From contig NZ_CANMRL010000001.1 of assembly GCF_947500255.1 (NCBI RefSeq), forward strand, positions 62,001-126,000: a stretch of DNA of 64,000 bases, given 5' to 3'. Positions 43,695 through 52,249 of the stretch are shown piece by piece. The notes under the pieces are model-generated. The model saw only the letters and a list, made by a program, of their open reading frames with translations. It did no database searches and was not told the origin of the DNA. Both the position numbers and the translations under genes were made by a program. The DNA is from an uncultured Psychroserpens sp. GTDB lineage: Bacteria; Bacteroidota; Bacteroidia; Flavobacteriales; Flavobacteriaceae. Each line of letters opens with the position of its first letter. Positions within the stretch are counted from its first letter, which is position 1.

Positions 43695-45254
43695 ATGATC
43701 AAATCACTACAACTTCGAATTACACTTCAAGAAGAACGACAAACCGGTATTTTGATCAAGAAAGCTTCTCAAGTTTTAGATGTAAATCCGGAGGATATTT
43801 CGGTAGTAAAAATACTTCGGAAATCAATTGACGCTCGAAAAAAATTGATCATTCTCAATTATAAAGTGGAGGTTTATATCAACGAACAACCCACAGAAGA
43901 TACAGCCTATACTTTTGATTATAAAGATGTATCTTCGGCAAAACCCATACATATTATAGGATTTGGTCCTGCTGGAATGTATGCCGCTTTACGTTGTATC
44001 GAATTAGGATATAAACCTATTGTTTTTGAGCGTGGAAAAAATGTTCAAGATAGACGACGTGATCTAAAAGCAATTAATCAAGATCATATCGTCAATGAGG
44101 ATTCTAATTATTGCTTTGGTGAAGGCGGCGCTGGTACTTATAGCGACGGAAAGTTATATACAAGAAGTTTAAAACGAGGTGATGTTAGAAAAATATTCGA
44201 AAATCTAGTTTATCATGGTGCTACAGATCAAATTTTGATAGATGCGCATCCACATATAGGAACCAATAAACTTCCAAAAGTAGTCAAGAATATTCGTGAA
44301 ACTATATTAAAATATGGTGGAGAAGTACATTTTGAAAGTCGCGTAACAGATTTCAATATTGTTGATCATACTATAAAATCGATCACACTCCAAAATGACA
44401 ATGAAATAAACGTTGATAAAGTCATTTTGGCCACAGGGCATTCTGCAAGAGATATATACTATTTATTACACACTAAACATGTTCAACTTAAAGCTAAATC
44501 CTTTGCCATGGGTGTTCGTGTAGAACATCCACAACATATTATTGATGGTATTCAATACCATTGTAGCGGTGAAAAAAGGGATGAATTATTACCAGCTGCA
44601 GCCTATAGTTTGGTTCAACAGGTTAATAACAGAGGCGTATATTCTTTTTGTATGTGTCCTGGTGGATTTATAGTTCCTGCCGCTACAGCTAATGGAGAAG
44701 TTGTTGTGAATGGAATGTCCCCTTCAAAACGAAATAATGAGTATGCCAATTCTGGAATTGTTGTTGAAATTAATGTAGACAAAGACCTTTATAAATATGA
44801 ACATCATGGTGCGCTCAAAGGTTTAGAATACCAAAAAGACCTAGAACGATTGGCCTTTACAGCTGGCGGACGAAGCCAAACAGCTCCTGCTCAACGTTTA
44901 ACAGATTTTGTTGAAGGTAATCTCTCAGCAAGTTTGAATCCTACCTCCTACCAACCAGGCTTGAAATCTGCACCCATACATTCCCTTTTTCCAAAACTTA
45001 TAGGAAGTTCTCTTCGGAAAGGTTTTAAGGCCTTTGGAGAAAAAATGAAAGGTTTTTACACTTCAGAAGCGAATATAATAGGTGTTGAATCGAGAACATC
45101 TTCTCCAGTAAATATACCAAGGAATGAGAATTTAGCACATCCAGAACTATCAAATCTTTTCCCTTGTGGTGAAGGTGGTGGATATGCTGGAGGAATTGTT
45201 TCTGCAGCTATGGATGGAGAGCGATGTGCCGAGGCTGCCACAGGTCAATTATAA
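43695..45254 (+). CDS. FAD-dependent oxidoreductase of unknown substrate
   Basis: Protein of 519 residues. An N-terminal 85-residue domain (SLQLRITLQEERQTGILI) precedes a Rossmann FAD site IIGFGPAGMYAALRCIELGY near 92-111, a cysteine-containing CFGEGGAGTYSDGKLYTR near 150, and a C-terminal NLFPCGEGGGYAGGIVSAAM that closes the flavin domain. The family is widespread, annotated only as NAD(P)/FAD-dependent oxidoreductase. A TATTTTCG element at 43683-43690 lies 5 bases before the ATG, which would give a nearly leaderless transcript. No obvious functional link to its neighbours. Confidence 0.85.
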   Translation: MIKSLQLRITLQEERQTGILIKKASQVLDVNPEDISVVKILRKSIDARKKLIILNYKVEVYINEQPTEDTAYTFDYKDVSSAKPIHIIGFGPAGMYAALRCIELGYKPIVFERGKNVQDRRRDLKAINQDHIVNEDSNYCFGEGGAGTYSDGKLYTRSLKRGDVRKIFENLVYHGATDQILIDAHPHIGTNKLPKVVKNIRETILKYGGEVHFESRVTDFNIVDHTIKSITLQNDNEINVDKVILATGHSARDIYYLLHTKHVQLKAKSFAMGVRVEHPQHIIDGIQYHCSGEKRDELLPAAAYSLVQQVNNRGVYSFCMCPGGFIVPAATANGEVVVNGMSPSKRNNEYANSGIVVEINVDKDLYKYEHHGALKGLEYQKDLERLAFTAGGRSQTAPAQRLTDFVEGNLSASLNPTSYQPGLKSAPIHSLFPKLIGSSLRKGFKAFGEKMKGFYTSEANIIGVESRTSSPVNIPRNENLAHPELSNLFPCGEGGGYAGGIVSAAMDGERCAEAATGQL

Positions 45255-45302
45255 ATTTAATTTGTCTTCGTTTCAATAGGCACAGTTTAAAGATATTATT
45301 CC

Positions 45303-45310
45303 TATTTTTG
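45303..45310 (+). promoter_or_regulatory. -7 promoter element of fabD
   Basis: TATTTTTG matches TAnnTTTG, 20 bases before the fabD ATG; no TTG at the usual spacing. Confidence 0.45.
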
Positions 45311-45330
45311 TCGGATAAAATTTGATAACA

Positions 45331-46224
45331 ATGAAAGCATACGTTTTTCCTGGTCAAGGTGCTCAATTTACTGGAATGGGTCTTGATTTATATGAAAACT
45401 CACCACTAGCCCAAGAGCTATTTGAAAAAGCTAATGATATTCTTGGTTTTTCTATTACAGATATCATGTTCGAAGGTTCTGCCGAAGACTTAAAAGAAAC
45501 GAAAGTAACACAACCAGCTATCTTTTTACATTCAGTGATATTAGCTAAAACCTTAGGTGATCAATTTAAACCAGACATGGTTGCTGGTCATTCACTTGGT
45601 GAATTTTCTGCTTTGGTTGCTAACGGAACTCTAAACTTTGAAGACGGATTAAAGTTAGTTTCTCAACGTGCTCAAGCGATGCAAAAAGCTTGTGAATTAC
45701 AACCAAGTACTATGGCTGCCGTTTTGGGATTAGATGATGATATTGTTGAAAAGGTTTGTGCTACAACTGATGGTATTGTTGTTGCCGCTAATTACAATTG
45801 CCCTGGTCAATTAGTTATTTCTGGAGAAATCGATGCCATTAATAGAGCTTGTGAAACTTTAAAAGAAGAAGGTGCACGCCGAGCATTAGTACTTCCTGTT
45901 GGTGGTGCCTTTCATTCACCTTTAATGGAACCAGCTCGTGAAGAGTTGGCTGCTGCAATTGAAAACACTCAATTCAATGCGCCAAACTGCCCTATCTATC
46001 AAAATGTAACAGCTTCTGCAGTAACAGATGAAAACGAAATAAAAGCTAACTTAATTTCTCAATTAACAGCTCCTGTGCGCTGGACACAATCTGTACAGCA
46101 AATGATTACTGATGGTGCATCTCATTTTACTGAAGTTGGTCCTGGAAAAGTATTACAAGGGCTTGTGAAAAAAATTAATAGAGACACAGAAACAGCTTCA
46201 GCTACTTTAGAATCTAACGCCTAA
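45331..46224 (+). CDS. fabD: Malonyl-CoA:ACP transacylase
   Basis: FabD (EC 2.3.1.39), 297 residues, loads malonate from CoA onto acyl carrier protein for fatty-acid synthesis. Seen: YVFPGQGAQFTGMG at the N-terminus with the oxyanion Gln, the nucleophile VAGHSLGEFSALVANG with Ser near 90, and the catalytic His in GGAFHSPLMEPA near 195; the ending EVGPGKVLQGLVKKI is typical. The ATG at 45331 is chosen over a TTG three codons upstream. The lspA gene starts 5 bases after the stop, so both form one transcript ending at the terminator at 46750. Confidence 0.96.
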   Translation: MKAYVFPGQGAQFTGMGLDLYENSPLAQELFEKANDILGFSITDIMFEGSAEDLKETKVTQPAIFLHSVILAKTLGDQFKPDMVAGHSLGEFSALVANGTLNFEDGLKLVSQRAQAMQKACELQPSTMAAVLGLDDDIVEKVCATTDGIVVAANYNCPGQLVISGEIDAINRACETLKEEGARRALVLPVGGAFHSPLMEPAREELAAAIENTQFNAPNCPIYQNVTASAVTDENEIKANLISQLTAPVRWTQSVQQMITDGASHFTEVGPGKVLQGLVKKINRDTETASATLESNA

Positions 46225-46229
46225 TTTTT

Positions 46230-46748
46230 ATGAAATTATCAAGAACAGCAGGAATAGTACTGCTTATAGCTTTTAATATTGCTATTGACCAAATTTCAAA
46301 GGTGATAGTTAGATCTAATATTAGACTAAGAACTGAAACAGATCCTGGAGAAAGAATCAATGTTATTGGCGATACATTTTTAATGATGAATGTAGAGAAC
46401 GAAGGTGCTTTTTTAGGCATGGGAAGTGACATGAACGACACGCTTAAACTATTATTATTAAAGATCCTTCCTATTGCAGTACTTGTGTATTTAGTCTACT
46501 ATATTGTTAAAACAACAGCATTGGATAAACTCAGTTTGATTGCCTTATGTTGTATTGCTGGAGGAGGAATAGCAAATGTATTTGATCGTGTAGCTTTTGG
46601 TAAAGTTACCGACTTTTTTCATTTAGATTTTGGAGGTGTCTTCAGAACAGGGATTTTCAATGTAGCCGATATGTCTGTTACGTTTGGAATGATCATACTA
46701 GCGTACGTAACGCTCTTTTCTAAAAAAAAGAAAACACAAACAGCTTAA
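46230..46748 (+). CDS. lspA: Lipoprotein signal peptidase II
   Basis: Inner-membrane aspartyl protease (172 residues, four helices) that removes signal peptides of lipoproteins. The catalytic aspartates lie in GGGIANVFDRV and GIFNVADMSVTFG, with VENEGAFLGMG and DFFHLDF between conserved helices, as in other LspA proteins. It would process the several lipoproteins encoded in this window. Five bases after fabD, so co-transcribed; a bidirectional terminator follows. Confidence 0.95.
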   Translation: MKLSRTAGIVLLIAFNIAIDQISKVIVRSNIRLRTETDPGERINVIGDTFLMMNVENEGAFLGMGSDMNDTLKLLLLKILPIAVLVYLVYYIVKTTALDKLSLIALCCIAGGGIANVFDRVAFGKVTDFFHLDFGGVFRTGIFNVADMSVTFGMIILAYVTLFSKKKKTQTA

Positions 46749-46749
46749 A

Positions 46750-46786
46750 TAAAAAAAGCCTCAATTAAATTGAGGCTTTTTTTATT
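46750..46786. terminator. Bidirectional intrinsic terminator between lspA and the amidohydrolase gene
   Basis: GCCTCAAT / ATTGAGGC stem (46758-46765 and 46769-46776) with A runs before and T runs after, serving both convergent genes. Confidence 0.92.
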
Positions 46787-46797
46787 TATTTTCAAGC

Positions 46798-48075
46798 TTA
46801 ATTTTTGTAAACGTTTCCGTCTTTCATTACAAAAACTACATTTTCCAATGTGGAGATATTTTTGGTAGGATCATCATTAACCGCAATGATATCTGCAATA
46901 AAACCTTCTTTTATTTGACCTATTTCATCTTTCATATTCAATAGCATTGCATTAGTTAATGTAGCGCTTTGAATGGCTTCCATTTCTGGCATCCCAGCTT
47001 CTACCATATATCCGAATTCTTTTCCACTATTCCCATGTTTAAAAACACCTGCATCTGTTCCAAAAGCAATATTAACACCTTTTTTATAAGCTCTCCCAAA
47101 AGTTCCTTGAATTTGAGGTCCAACTGCCAAAGCTTTAGGCACCACTATATCTGGATAAAACCCTTTAACTTTTGCCTTTTCTTCTACCTCTTTTCCAGCA
47201 GTAATCGTAGGAACTAAATACGCATCATGTTTTTTCATTAATTCCATAGTTTCATCACTCATATAAGTTCCATGCTCAATAGTTTTAACACCTCCAAGAA
47301 TAGCACGTTGCATCCCCTCGTCTCCATGGGCGTGAGCAGCTACATGCATTCCATAATCTTTGGCAGCATCACAAATAGCTTTCACTTCTTCAATAGTAAA
47401 TTGTGGATTATCTCCGCTTTTCGCCACACTTAAAACGCCTCCTGTAGCTGTGATTTTTATTAAATCTGCTCCATTTTTATAACGCTGTCTTACTGCCTTT
47501 TTCGCATCGTCAGTACTATTAACAACACCATCTTCAGGGCCTGGATCTTCAAGAAGTCCTTTTTTTGCTCCATTAGTAAAATCACCATGACCTCCAGTAG
47601 AACTTATAATTTTTCCTGCAGTATAAATTCTAGGGCCATCAATTTTTCCTCTATTTATAGCATTCCTAACCGAAATATTAACTCCTGTTCCTCCTAAATC
47701 TCTCACTGTAGTAAACCCAGATAATAAAGTTTCTTTAGAATATGCAACCGAATTAAACGCTATATCAGATTCATTTAAAATATAGCGCTCCAATCTAGTT
47801 TTTGGGCCAAACTCTTGTTCTATGTGTACGTGCATATCTATCAATCCTGGCATTACCGTTTTAGTCTTTAAATCGATAACTACATCATTAGAAGACTCTG
47901 CAGCTATATATCCATTTTCAATAGCAATAATTTTATGTCCAGAAACAACAACTGTTTTTTCAGTTAAAACCGTTCCATTTTTAGTGTCAATTAATTTTCC
48001 GCAATGCAGATATGTATTTTGTCCGGTTACTGAAATAGTCAATAAAAGGATTGCAAGTTGTAGTATTTTTTTCAT
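46798..48075 (-). CDS. Secreted amidohydrolase, imidazolonepropionase-like
   Basis: Metal-dependent hydrolase of 425 residues with a signal peptide (LQLAILLLTISVTGQ). The amidohydrolase barrel shows the metal ligands in VMPGLIDMHVHIE near 75-85, the probable carboxylated Lys in ADLIKITATGGV, the histidines in HVAAHAHGDEGMQRAI and TIEHGTYMSDE, and the Asp in AFGTDAGVFKHGNSG. Close relatives include Xaa-Pro dipeptidases and aryl-dipeptidases, so a periplasmic dipeptidase-like role is plausible. It is the last gene of an operon with galE and the aminotransferase, 10 bases after galE; a functional link to them is not evident. Confidence 0.85.
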   Translation of the reverse strand: MKKILQLAILLLTISVTGQNTYLHCGKLIDTKNGTVLTEKTVVVSGHKIIAIENGYIAAESSNDVVIDLKTKTVMPGLIDMHVHIEQEFGPKTRLERYILNESDIAFNSVAYSKETLLSGFTTVRDLGGTGVNISVRNAINRGKIDGPRIYTAGKIISSTGGHGDFTNGAKKGLLEDPGPEDGVVNSTDDAKKAVRQRYKNGADLIKITATGGVLSVAKSGDNPQFTIEEVKAICDAAKDYGMHVAAHAHGDEGMQRAILGGVKTIEHGTYMSDETMELMKKHDAYLVPTITAGKEVEEKAKVKGFYPDIVVPKALAVGPQIQGTFGRAYKKGVNIAFGTDAGVFKHGNSGKEFGYMVEAGMPEMEAIQSATLTNAMLLNMKDEIGQIKEGFIADIIAVNDDPTKNISTLENVVFVMKDGNVYKN

Positions 48076-48085
48076 TGTAAACGGT

Positions 48086-49108
48086 TTATAAATTTCTAAT
48101 GGTTTTTTCCCAATTCCATGCTGAACTCATAGCGTCATCGAGTGTCGATTTTGCTTTCCAACCCAATACTGAGTTTGCTTTTTTTGTATCAGCATAAGCA
48201 CTTATGACATCTCCTTTTCGCCTTGGTGCAATTTTATAGTTTAGTGATCTTCCGGAGACTCTTTCAAAAGACTTAATAACATCTAAAACAGAGCTTCCTA
48301 CTCCTGTTCCTATATTAAAGGTCTCAAAATTTGATTCTTGTTTATTATCTAATAAGCGTTGTAGTGCCACAACATGAGCCTTTGCTAAATCTACAACATG
48401 GATATAGTCTCTTAAACATGTACCATCTGGAGTTGGATAGTCATCTCCAAAAACAGAGAGACAATCTCTTAATCCAGCTCCAGTTTGTGTAATGAATGGA
48501 ACTAAATTTTGTGGTATTCCAATTGGTAACTCTCCAATCTTAGCAGTAGAATGCGCGCCAATTGGATTAAAATAACGCAAAGCGATTACATTTAAATGAG
48601 GTTCAACATTACAAACATCTCTAATAATTTCTTCACCAATCTGTTTGGTGTTTCCATATGGAGATTCTGCAGGTTTTACTGGAGCGTTTTCAGTAATTGG
48701 CATTTCATCGGCTTGACCATAAACGGTACATGATGAACTAAATATAAAATTTTGAGTATTTAAATTCAATACTTCTTTCATCAAATAGATGAGTGTATTG
48801 AGATTATTCTCATAATATAATAATGGATTATTTACACTTTCTCCAACGGCTTTACTCGCAGCAAAATGAATAACTCCACTTATATCTCTATGTGCTCTAA
48901 AAAATTGTGCTACGGAAGATTTGTTTTTTAGATCTAGTTTTTCAAAGATTGGTTTTTGATTGGTTATAGCTGTAATACCTTCTATGACTTCTATAGACGA
49001 GTTTGACAAATCATCAACAATAACAACCTCAAAACCTTTGTTTTGTAATTCTACAACAGTATGCGAACCTATAAAACCGAGTCCGCCAGTAACTAGAACT
49101 TTTTTCAT
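48086..49108 (-). CDS. galE: UDP-glucose 4-epimerase
   Basis: GalE-type epimerase (340 residues) of the short-chain dehydrogenase family, converting UDP-glucose and UDP-galactose (or the N-acetyl forms) through bound NAD. Seen: VLVTGGLGFIGSHTVVELQ for NAD, FSSSCTVYGQADEMPITE with the catalytic Ser/Thr, SPYGNTKQIGEEII with YxxxK, and CLRDYIHVVDLAKAHVVAL and YKIAPRRKGDVISAYAD for the nucleotide sugar. It starts 1 base after the aminotransferase gene, so they form a surface-sugar operon. Confidence 0.94.
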   Translation of the reverse strand: MKKVLVTGGLGFIGSHTVVELQNKGFEVVIVDDLSNSSIEVIEGITAITNQKPIFEKLDLKNKSSVAQFFRAHRDISGVIHFAASKAVGESVNNPLLYYENNLNTLIYLMKEVLNLNTQNFIFSSSCTVYGQADEMPITENAPVKPAESPYGNTKQIGEEIIRDVCNVEPHLNVIALRYFNPIGAHSTAKIGELPIGIPQNLVPFITQTGAGLRDCLSVFGDDYPTPDGTCLRDYIHVVDLAKAHVVALQRLLDNKQESNFETFNIGTGVGSSVLDVIKSFERVSGRSLNYKIAPRRKGDVISAYADTKKANSVLGWKAKSTLDDAMSSAWNWEKTIRNL

Positions 49109-49109
49109 G

Positions 49110-50264
49110 CTACGCGTTAACGAAATTTATAACCGTAGATGTAATGAATTCAATTTGTTCGCTATCTAATTCAGTATGCATTGGTAAAGAAATAACTTCT
49201 TTTACCAGTTGATTGGTTACTGAAAAGTCTGCTTCATTATATCTTGAGTCTTGATATGCTTTTTGGCGATGTAACGGAATTGGGTAATACACACCACAAG
49301 GAATACCCTTATCATTTAAGTGTTTTACTAAAGCATCACGATCACTATTTAAAATACGCAATGTGTATTGATGAAATACATGACAATCGCATGAATTGCA
49401 AATACCAGAGCAACTTGTTTTACCAGATGGAACAACAATATTTTCTTGACCTTCAAATGCTTTGCTGTAAGCTCGCGCTGCGCTTTGTCTAGCTTTATTA
49501 TAATCATCTAAACGCTTAAGTTTGATATCCAATATTGCTGCTTGGATAGAATCTAGTCGAGAATTAACACCTACTACATCATGATGATAACGCACATACA
49601 TTCCATGATTAACAATACCTCTTATAGTGTGAGCGAGATCGTCATCGTTAGTGAAAATTGCACCACCATCTCCATAACATCCTAAGTTTTTAGATGGAAA
49701 AAAAGAAGTTGAAGACACATGTCCTATTGTTCCAGCTTTAGCTTTTGTTCCATCACTATAAGTATATGTTGAACCAATTGCTTGTGCATTGTCTTCAATA
49801 ACAAATAAGTCATTTGCTTTAGCTATGTCCATAATCGCTTCCATATTGGCACACATTCCAAACAGATGCACTGGAACAATAGCTTTCGTTTTTGGTGTAA
49901 TTGCTTTTTTAATAGCATCAATATCTATATTGAAAGTCACCGGGTCTACATCAACCAAAACAGGTGTTAATTGCAATAATGCAATCACCTCTACGGTTGC
50001 AGCAAATGTAAAATCGGCTGTAATCACTTCATCACCAGGTTTCAAACCTAATCCCATCATTGCTATTTGCAAGGCATCTGTACCGTTTGCACAAGGGATA
50101 ACATGTTTAACACCTAAATAATTCTCTAAATTTTTCTGAAACTCATGAACCTTAGGTCCATTGATATACGCTGTTGAATCTAAAACCTCCAAAACAGAGC
50201 TATCTACTGCTTCTTTTATTTTGCTATATTGACCTTTAAGGTCAACCATTTGAATTTTTTTCAT
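49110..50264 (-). CDS. DegT/DnrJ/EryC1-family sugar aminotransferase
   Basis: PLP enzyme of 384 residues that transaminates a keto-sugar nucleotide for surface polysaccharide or O-antigen. Seen: IQMVDLKGQYSKIKEAV at the start, the YINGPKVHEFQKNLENYLG region, IPCANGTDALQIAMMGLG, NAQAIGSTYTYSDG, and the PLP Lys in FFPSKNLGCYGDGGAIFT. An unusual stretch with four cysteines, CSGICNSCDCHVFHQYTL, comes before the C-terminal domain and could bind a metal. The start at 50264 is chosen because a TTG-N20-TAAATTCG promoter at 50271-50301 lies immediately upstream, which excludes the longer frame start at 50294. Confidence 0.92.
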   Translation of the reverse strand: MKKIQMVDLKGQYSKIKEAVDSSVLEVLDSTAYINGPKVHEFQKNLENYLGVKHVIPCANGTDALQIAMMGLGLKPGDEVITADFTFAATVEVIALLQLTPVLVDVDPVTFNIDIDAIKKAITPKTKAIVPVHLFGMCANMEAIMDIAKANDLFVIEDNAQAIGSTYTYSDGTKAKAGTIGHVSSTSFFPSKNLGCYGDGGAIFTNDDDLAHTIRGIVNHGMYVRYHHDVVGVNSRLDSIQAAILDIKLKRLDDYNKARQSAARAYSKAFEGQENIVVPSGKTSCSGICNSCDCHVFHQYTLRILNSDRDALVKHLNDKGIPCGVYYPIPLHRQKAYQDSRYNEADFSVTNQLVKEVISLPMHTELDSEQIEFITSTVINFVNA

Positions 50265-50270
50265 ACCTGA

Positions 50271-50301
50271 CGAATTTACAAAATTCATTAGCATTAAGCA
50301 A
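50271..50301 (-). promoter_or_regulatory. Promoter of the degT-galE operon
   Basis: TTG (complement of 50299-50301), 20-base spacer, TAAATTCG (50271-50278) on the minus strand. The start point would be at or next to the ATG, i.e. a nearly leaderless mRNA. Confidence 0.5.
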
Positions 50302-50351
50302 TGAATTTATTTTAAAGAACAGTATTTTAGCAGTAACTAATTGTTTAAATA

Positions 50352-51578
50352 TTGTATACTACAGGAATATACGTCGTTAGCTTCTTTTTAAAGGTTCTGG
50401 CATTATTTAACACTAAGATAAAACTTGGTGTAAATGGTCGTAAACAAACATTTAACATTCTTGAGGAAAAAATAGACATCAATGACAAAACCATTTGGTT
50501 TCATTGCGCATCCTTAGGTGAGTATGAGCAAGGCTTACCTGTTTTTGAAGTATTGCGAAAAAATTATCCTAATCATAAAATAGTGCTTACTTTCTTTTCG
50601 CCTTCTGGATATGAAATTAGAAAAAACACAACATTAGCAGATGTGGTTGTCTACCTTCCTTTAGACACTCGAGTTAATGCTAAACGTTTTTTAGAGTTAG
50701 TTCATCCAGAGTTTACTGTATTTGTAAAATATGACATCTGGCCTAATCTATTACATGAATTAAAGCGACAGGATAGACGCGCTATTTTAATTTCAGCTTT
50801 ATTTAGAAAAAACCAATCCTATTTTAAATCTTACGGTGGAAAACGCCAATCTGCACTATTTGCATTTGAACATATTTTTGTCCAAGATGAAAATTCTAAA
50901 TCATTACTAAACTCAATTAACTATAATTCGGTTACTATATCAGGAGACACACGGTTTGATCGCGTAAGTAACCAATTATCACAAATAAATACACTTGACT
51001 TTGTTACAGAATTCAAAAGCGATAGTACATGCATTGTTATTGGGAGTTCATGGCCTGAAGATGAAGACATACTCATTCCTTATATAAATAGTAACGCTTC
51101 AAAAGATTTGAAATTTATTATTGCTCCACATGAAATCAAAAATAGTCATGTAAAAGCTATTCTTTCAAAACTTAAAGTAACTACAGTTTTATTTTCTAAA
51201 AAACAAGGTAAAGACCTTAATGATGCTTCGGTTTTAATTATTGACACTATTGGTTTACTCTCTAAAGTTTACAGTTATGCAGATATTGCATATGTAGGCG
51301 GAGCTATGGGTCAAACTGGTTTGCATAATATTTTAGAGCCTGCGGTTTTTGGAATACCAATTATTATTGGTAAAAACTATCAAAAGTTCCCTGAGGCTTT
51401 TTCAATGATTGAGCATGCTGGAGTAACTTCAGTAAAAAGTGAGAAAGACTTAAAAACAGTGTTTGATGCATTGATTTCTTCTAAAGAATACTGCACGTCT
51501 GAAGGACTTAAAAACTCAGCGTTTATCAATAAAAATAAGGGCGCTGTAGTCCAAATTGCGAACTATATTCGTATATAG
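50352..51578 (+). CDS. waaA: 3-deoxy-D-manno-octulosonic acid (Kdo) transferase
   Basis: Membrane-associated GT-B glycosyltransferase (408 residues), which adds Kdo to the lipid A precursor. An N-terminal anchor helix (YVVSFFLKVLALF) precedes WFHCASLGEYEQGLPVFE with the catalytic Glu, VFVKYDIWPNLLHELKRQ, IGSSWPEDEDI, IIAPHEIKNSH and the acceptor-binding VGGAMGQTGLHNILEPAVFG. The start is TTG at 50352: an in-frame stop lies 6 bases upstream and the frame has no ATG before the anchor. It is divergent from the degT-galE operon, 87 bases apart. Confidence 0.92.
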   Translation: MYTTGIYVVSFFLKVLALFNTKIKLGVNGRKQTFNILEEKIDINDKTIWFHCASLGEYEQGLPVFEVLRKNYPNHKIVLTFFSPSGYEIRKNTTLADVVVYLPLDTRVNAKRFLELVHPEFTVFVKYDIWPNLLHELKRQDRRAILISALFRKNQSYFKSYGGKRQSALFAFEHIFVQDENSKSLLNSINYNSVTISGDTRFDRVSNQLSQINTLDFVTEFKSDSTCIVIGSSWPEDEDILIPYINSNASKDLKFIIAPHEIKNSHVKAILSKLKVTTVLFSKKQGKDLNDASVLIIDTIGLLSKVYSYADIAYVGGAMGQTGLHNILEPAVFGIPIIIGKNYQKFPEAFSMIEHAGVTSVKSEKDLKTVFDALISSKEYCTSEGLKNSAFINKNKGAVVQIANYIRI

Positions 51579-51647
51579 TGCATTGATTGAATAGTATAAA
51601 ATCTTAATAAATGTTAAATTTTTATCAGAAAATTCAATTTAAGTTAC

Positions 51648-51655
51648 TAATTTCG
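51648..51655 (+). promoter_or_regulatory. -7 promoter element of the LEA-like gene
   Basis: TAATTTCG, one mismatch from TAnnTTTG, 31 bases before the ATG; -33 element not clear. Confidence 0.35.
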
Positions 51656-51686
51656 TGTATTAACAATTAACACTAAAACGATTACA

Positions 51687-52070
51687 ATGAAAAAATTGAT
51701 TTTAAACATCGCATTGGTATTGGCACTTGTTGTGTCTGTAACATCATGTAGAGAAACTAAAGAAGGTGCTGAGGATGCTGCTGATAAAGTAGAAAACGCA
51801 GCTGAAGAAGCTGGAGACGCAATGGAAGATGCTGCTGATAAAGCAGGAGATGCGGTAAAAGAAGGTGCTGAAGCAGTAAAAGAAGGTGCTGAAGACGCTG
51901 TTGATGCTGCAGGAGATGCGATAAAAGAAGGCGCTGATGCTGTAAAAGAAGGAGCTAAAGATGCTGTTGACGGAGCTAAAGAGGCTGCAAATGATGCAGT
52001 AGACAAAGCTAAAGAAGAAGGTTCAAAAGCTTTAGACAAAGCTGCTGACAAATTGAAAAAAGACAACTAA
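51687..52070 (+). CDS. LEA-like repeat lipoprotein
   Basis: Protein of 127 residues: lipoprotein signal (LALVVSVTSC, Cys 21) followed by 105 residues made almost only of Ala, Lys, Glu, Asp and Gly in 11-residue units of the type DAVKEGAEAVK, KEGAEDAVDAA, KEGADAVKEGA. This is the amphipathic pattern of group 3 late-embryogenesis-abundant proteins and related YtxH/CsbD-like stress proteins, disordered in water and helical on membranes or on drying. Lipidation would put it at the inner or outer membrane. Followed by a terminator. Confidence 0.8.
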   Translation: MKKLILNIALVLALVVSVTSCRETKEGAEDAADKVENAAEEAGDAMEDAADKAGDAVKEGAEAVKEGAEDAVDAAGDAIKEGADAVKEGAKDAVDGAKEAANDAVDKAKEEGSKALDKAADKLKKDN

Positions 52071-52087
52071 ATACTAGTTGCTTTCAT

Positions 52088-52123
52088 AAAAAAAAGGTCT
52101 GATATTTTTCAGGCCTTTTTTTT
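52088..52123 (+). terminator. Intrinsic terminator after the LEA-like gene
   Basis: AAAAAGGTCTGA pairs with TCAGGCCTTTTT (one G-U pair), followed by T run. Confidence 0.8.
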
Positions 52124-52249
52124 ATGAAAATTATTATCTTACCACATACGTAATTTCCAATTGCATTTTTGAAAAAAACTAAACACCTTATTGTTTATGT
52201 TTAATATTTATGTTTCTTGGTCAAATACTTTTAGTACAGAAAATAAATT

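Noticed and set aside
51647-52066. Long minus-strand frame opposite the LEA-like gene, rich in Ser and Ala
   Set aside because: It is the mirror of GCT/GCA/GAA-rich repeat codons on the plus strand; the plus-strand frame has a lipobox, promoter element and terminator.
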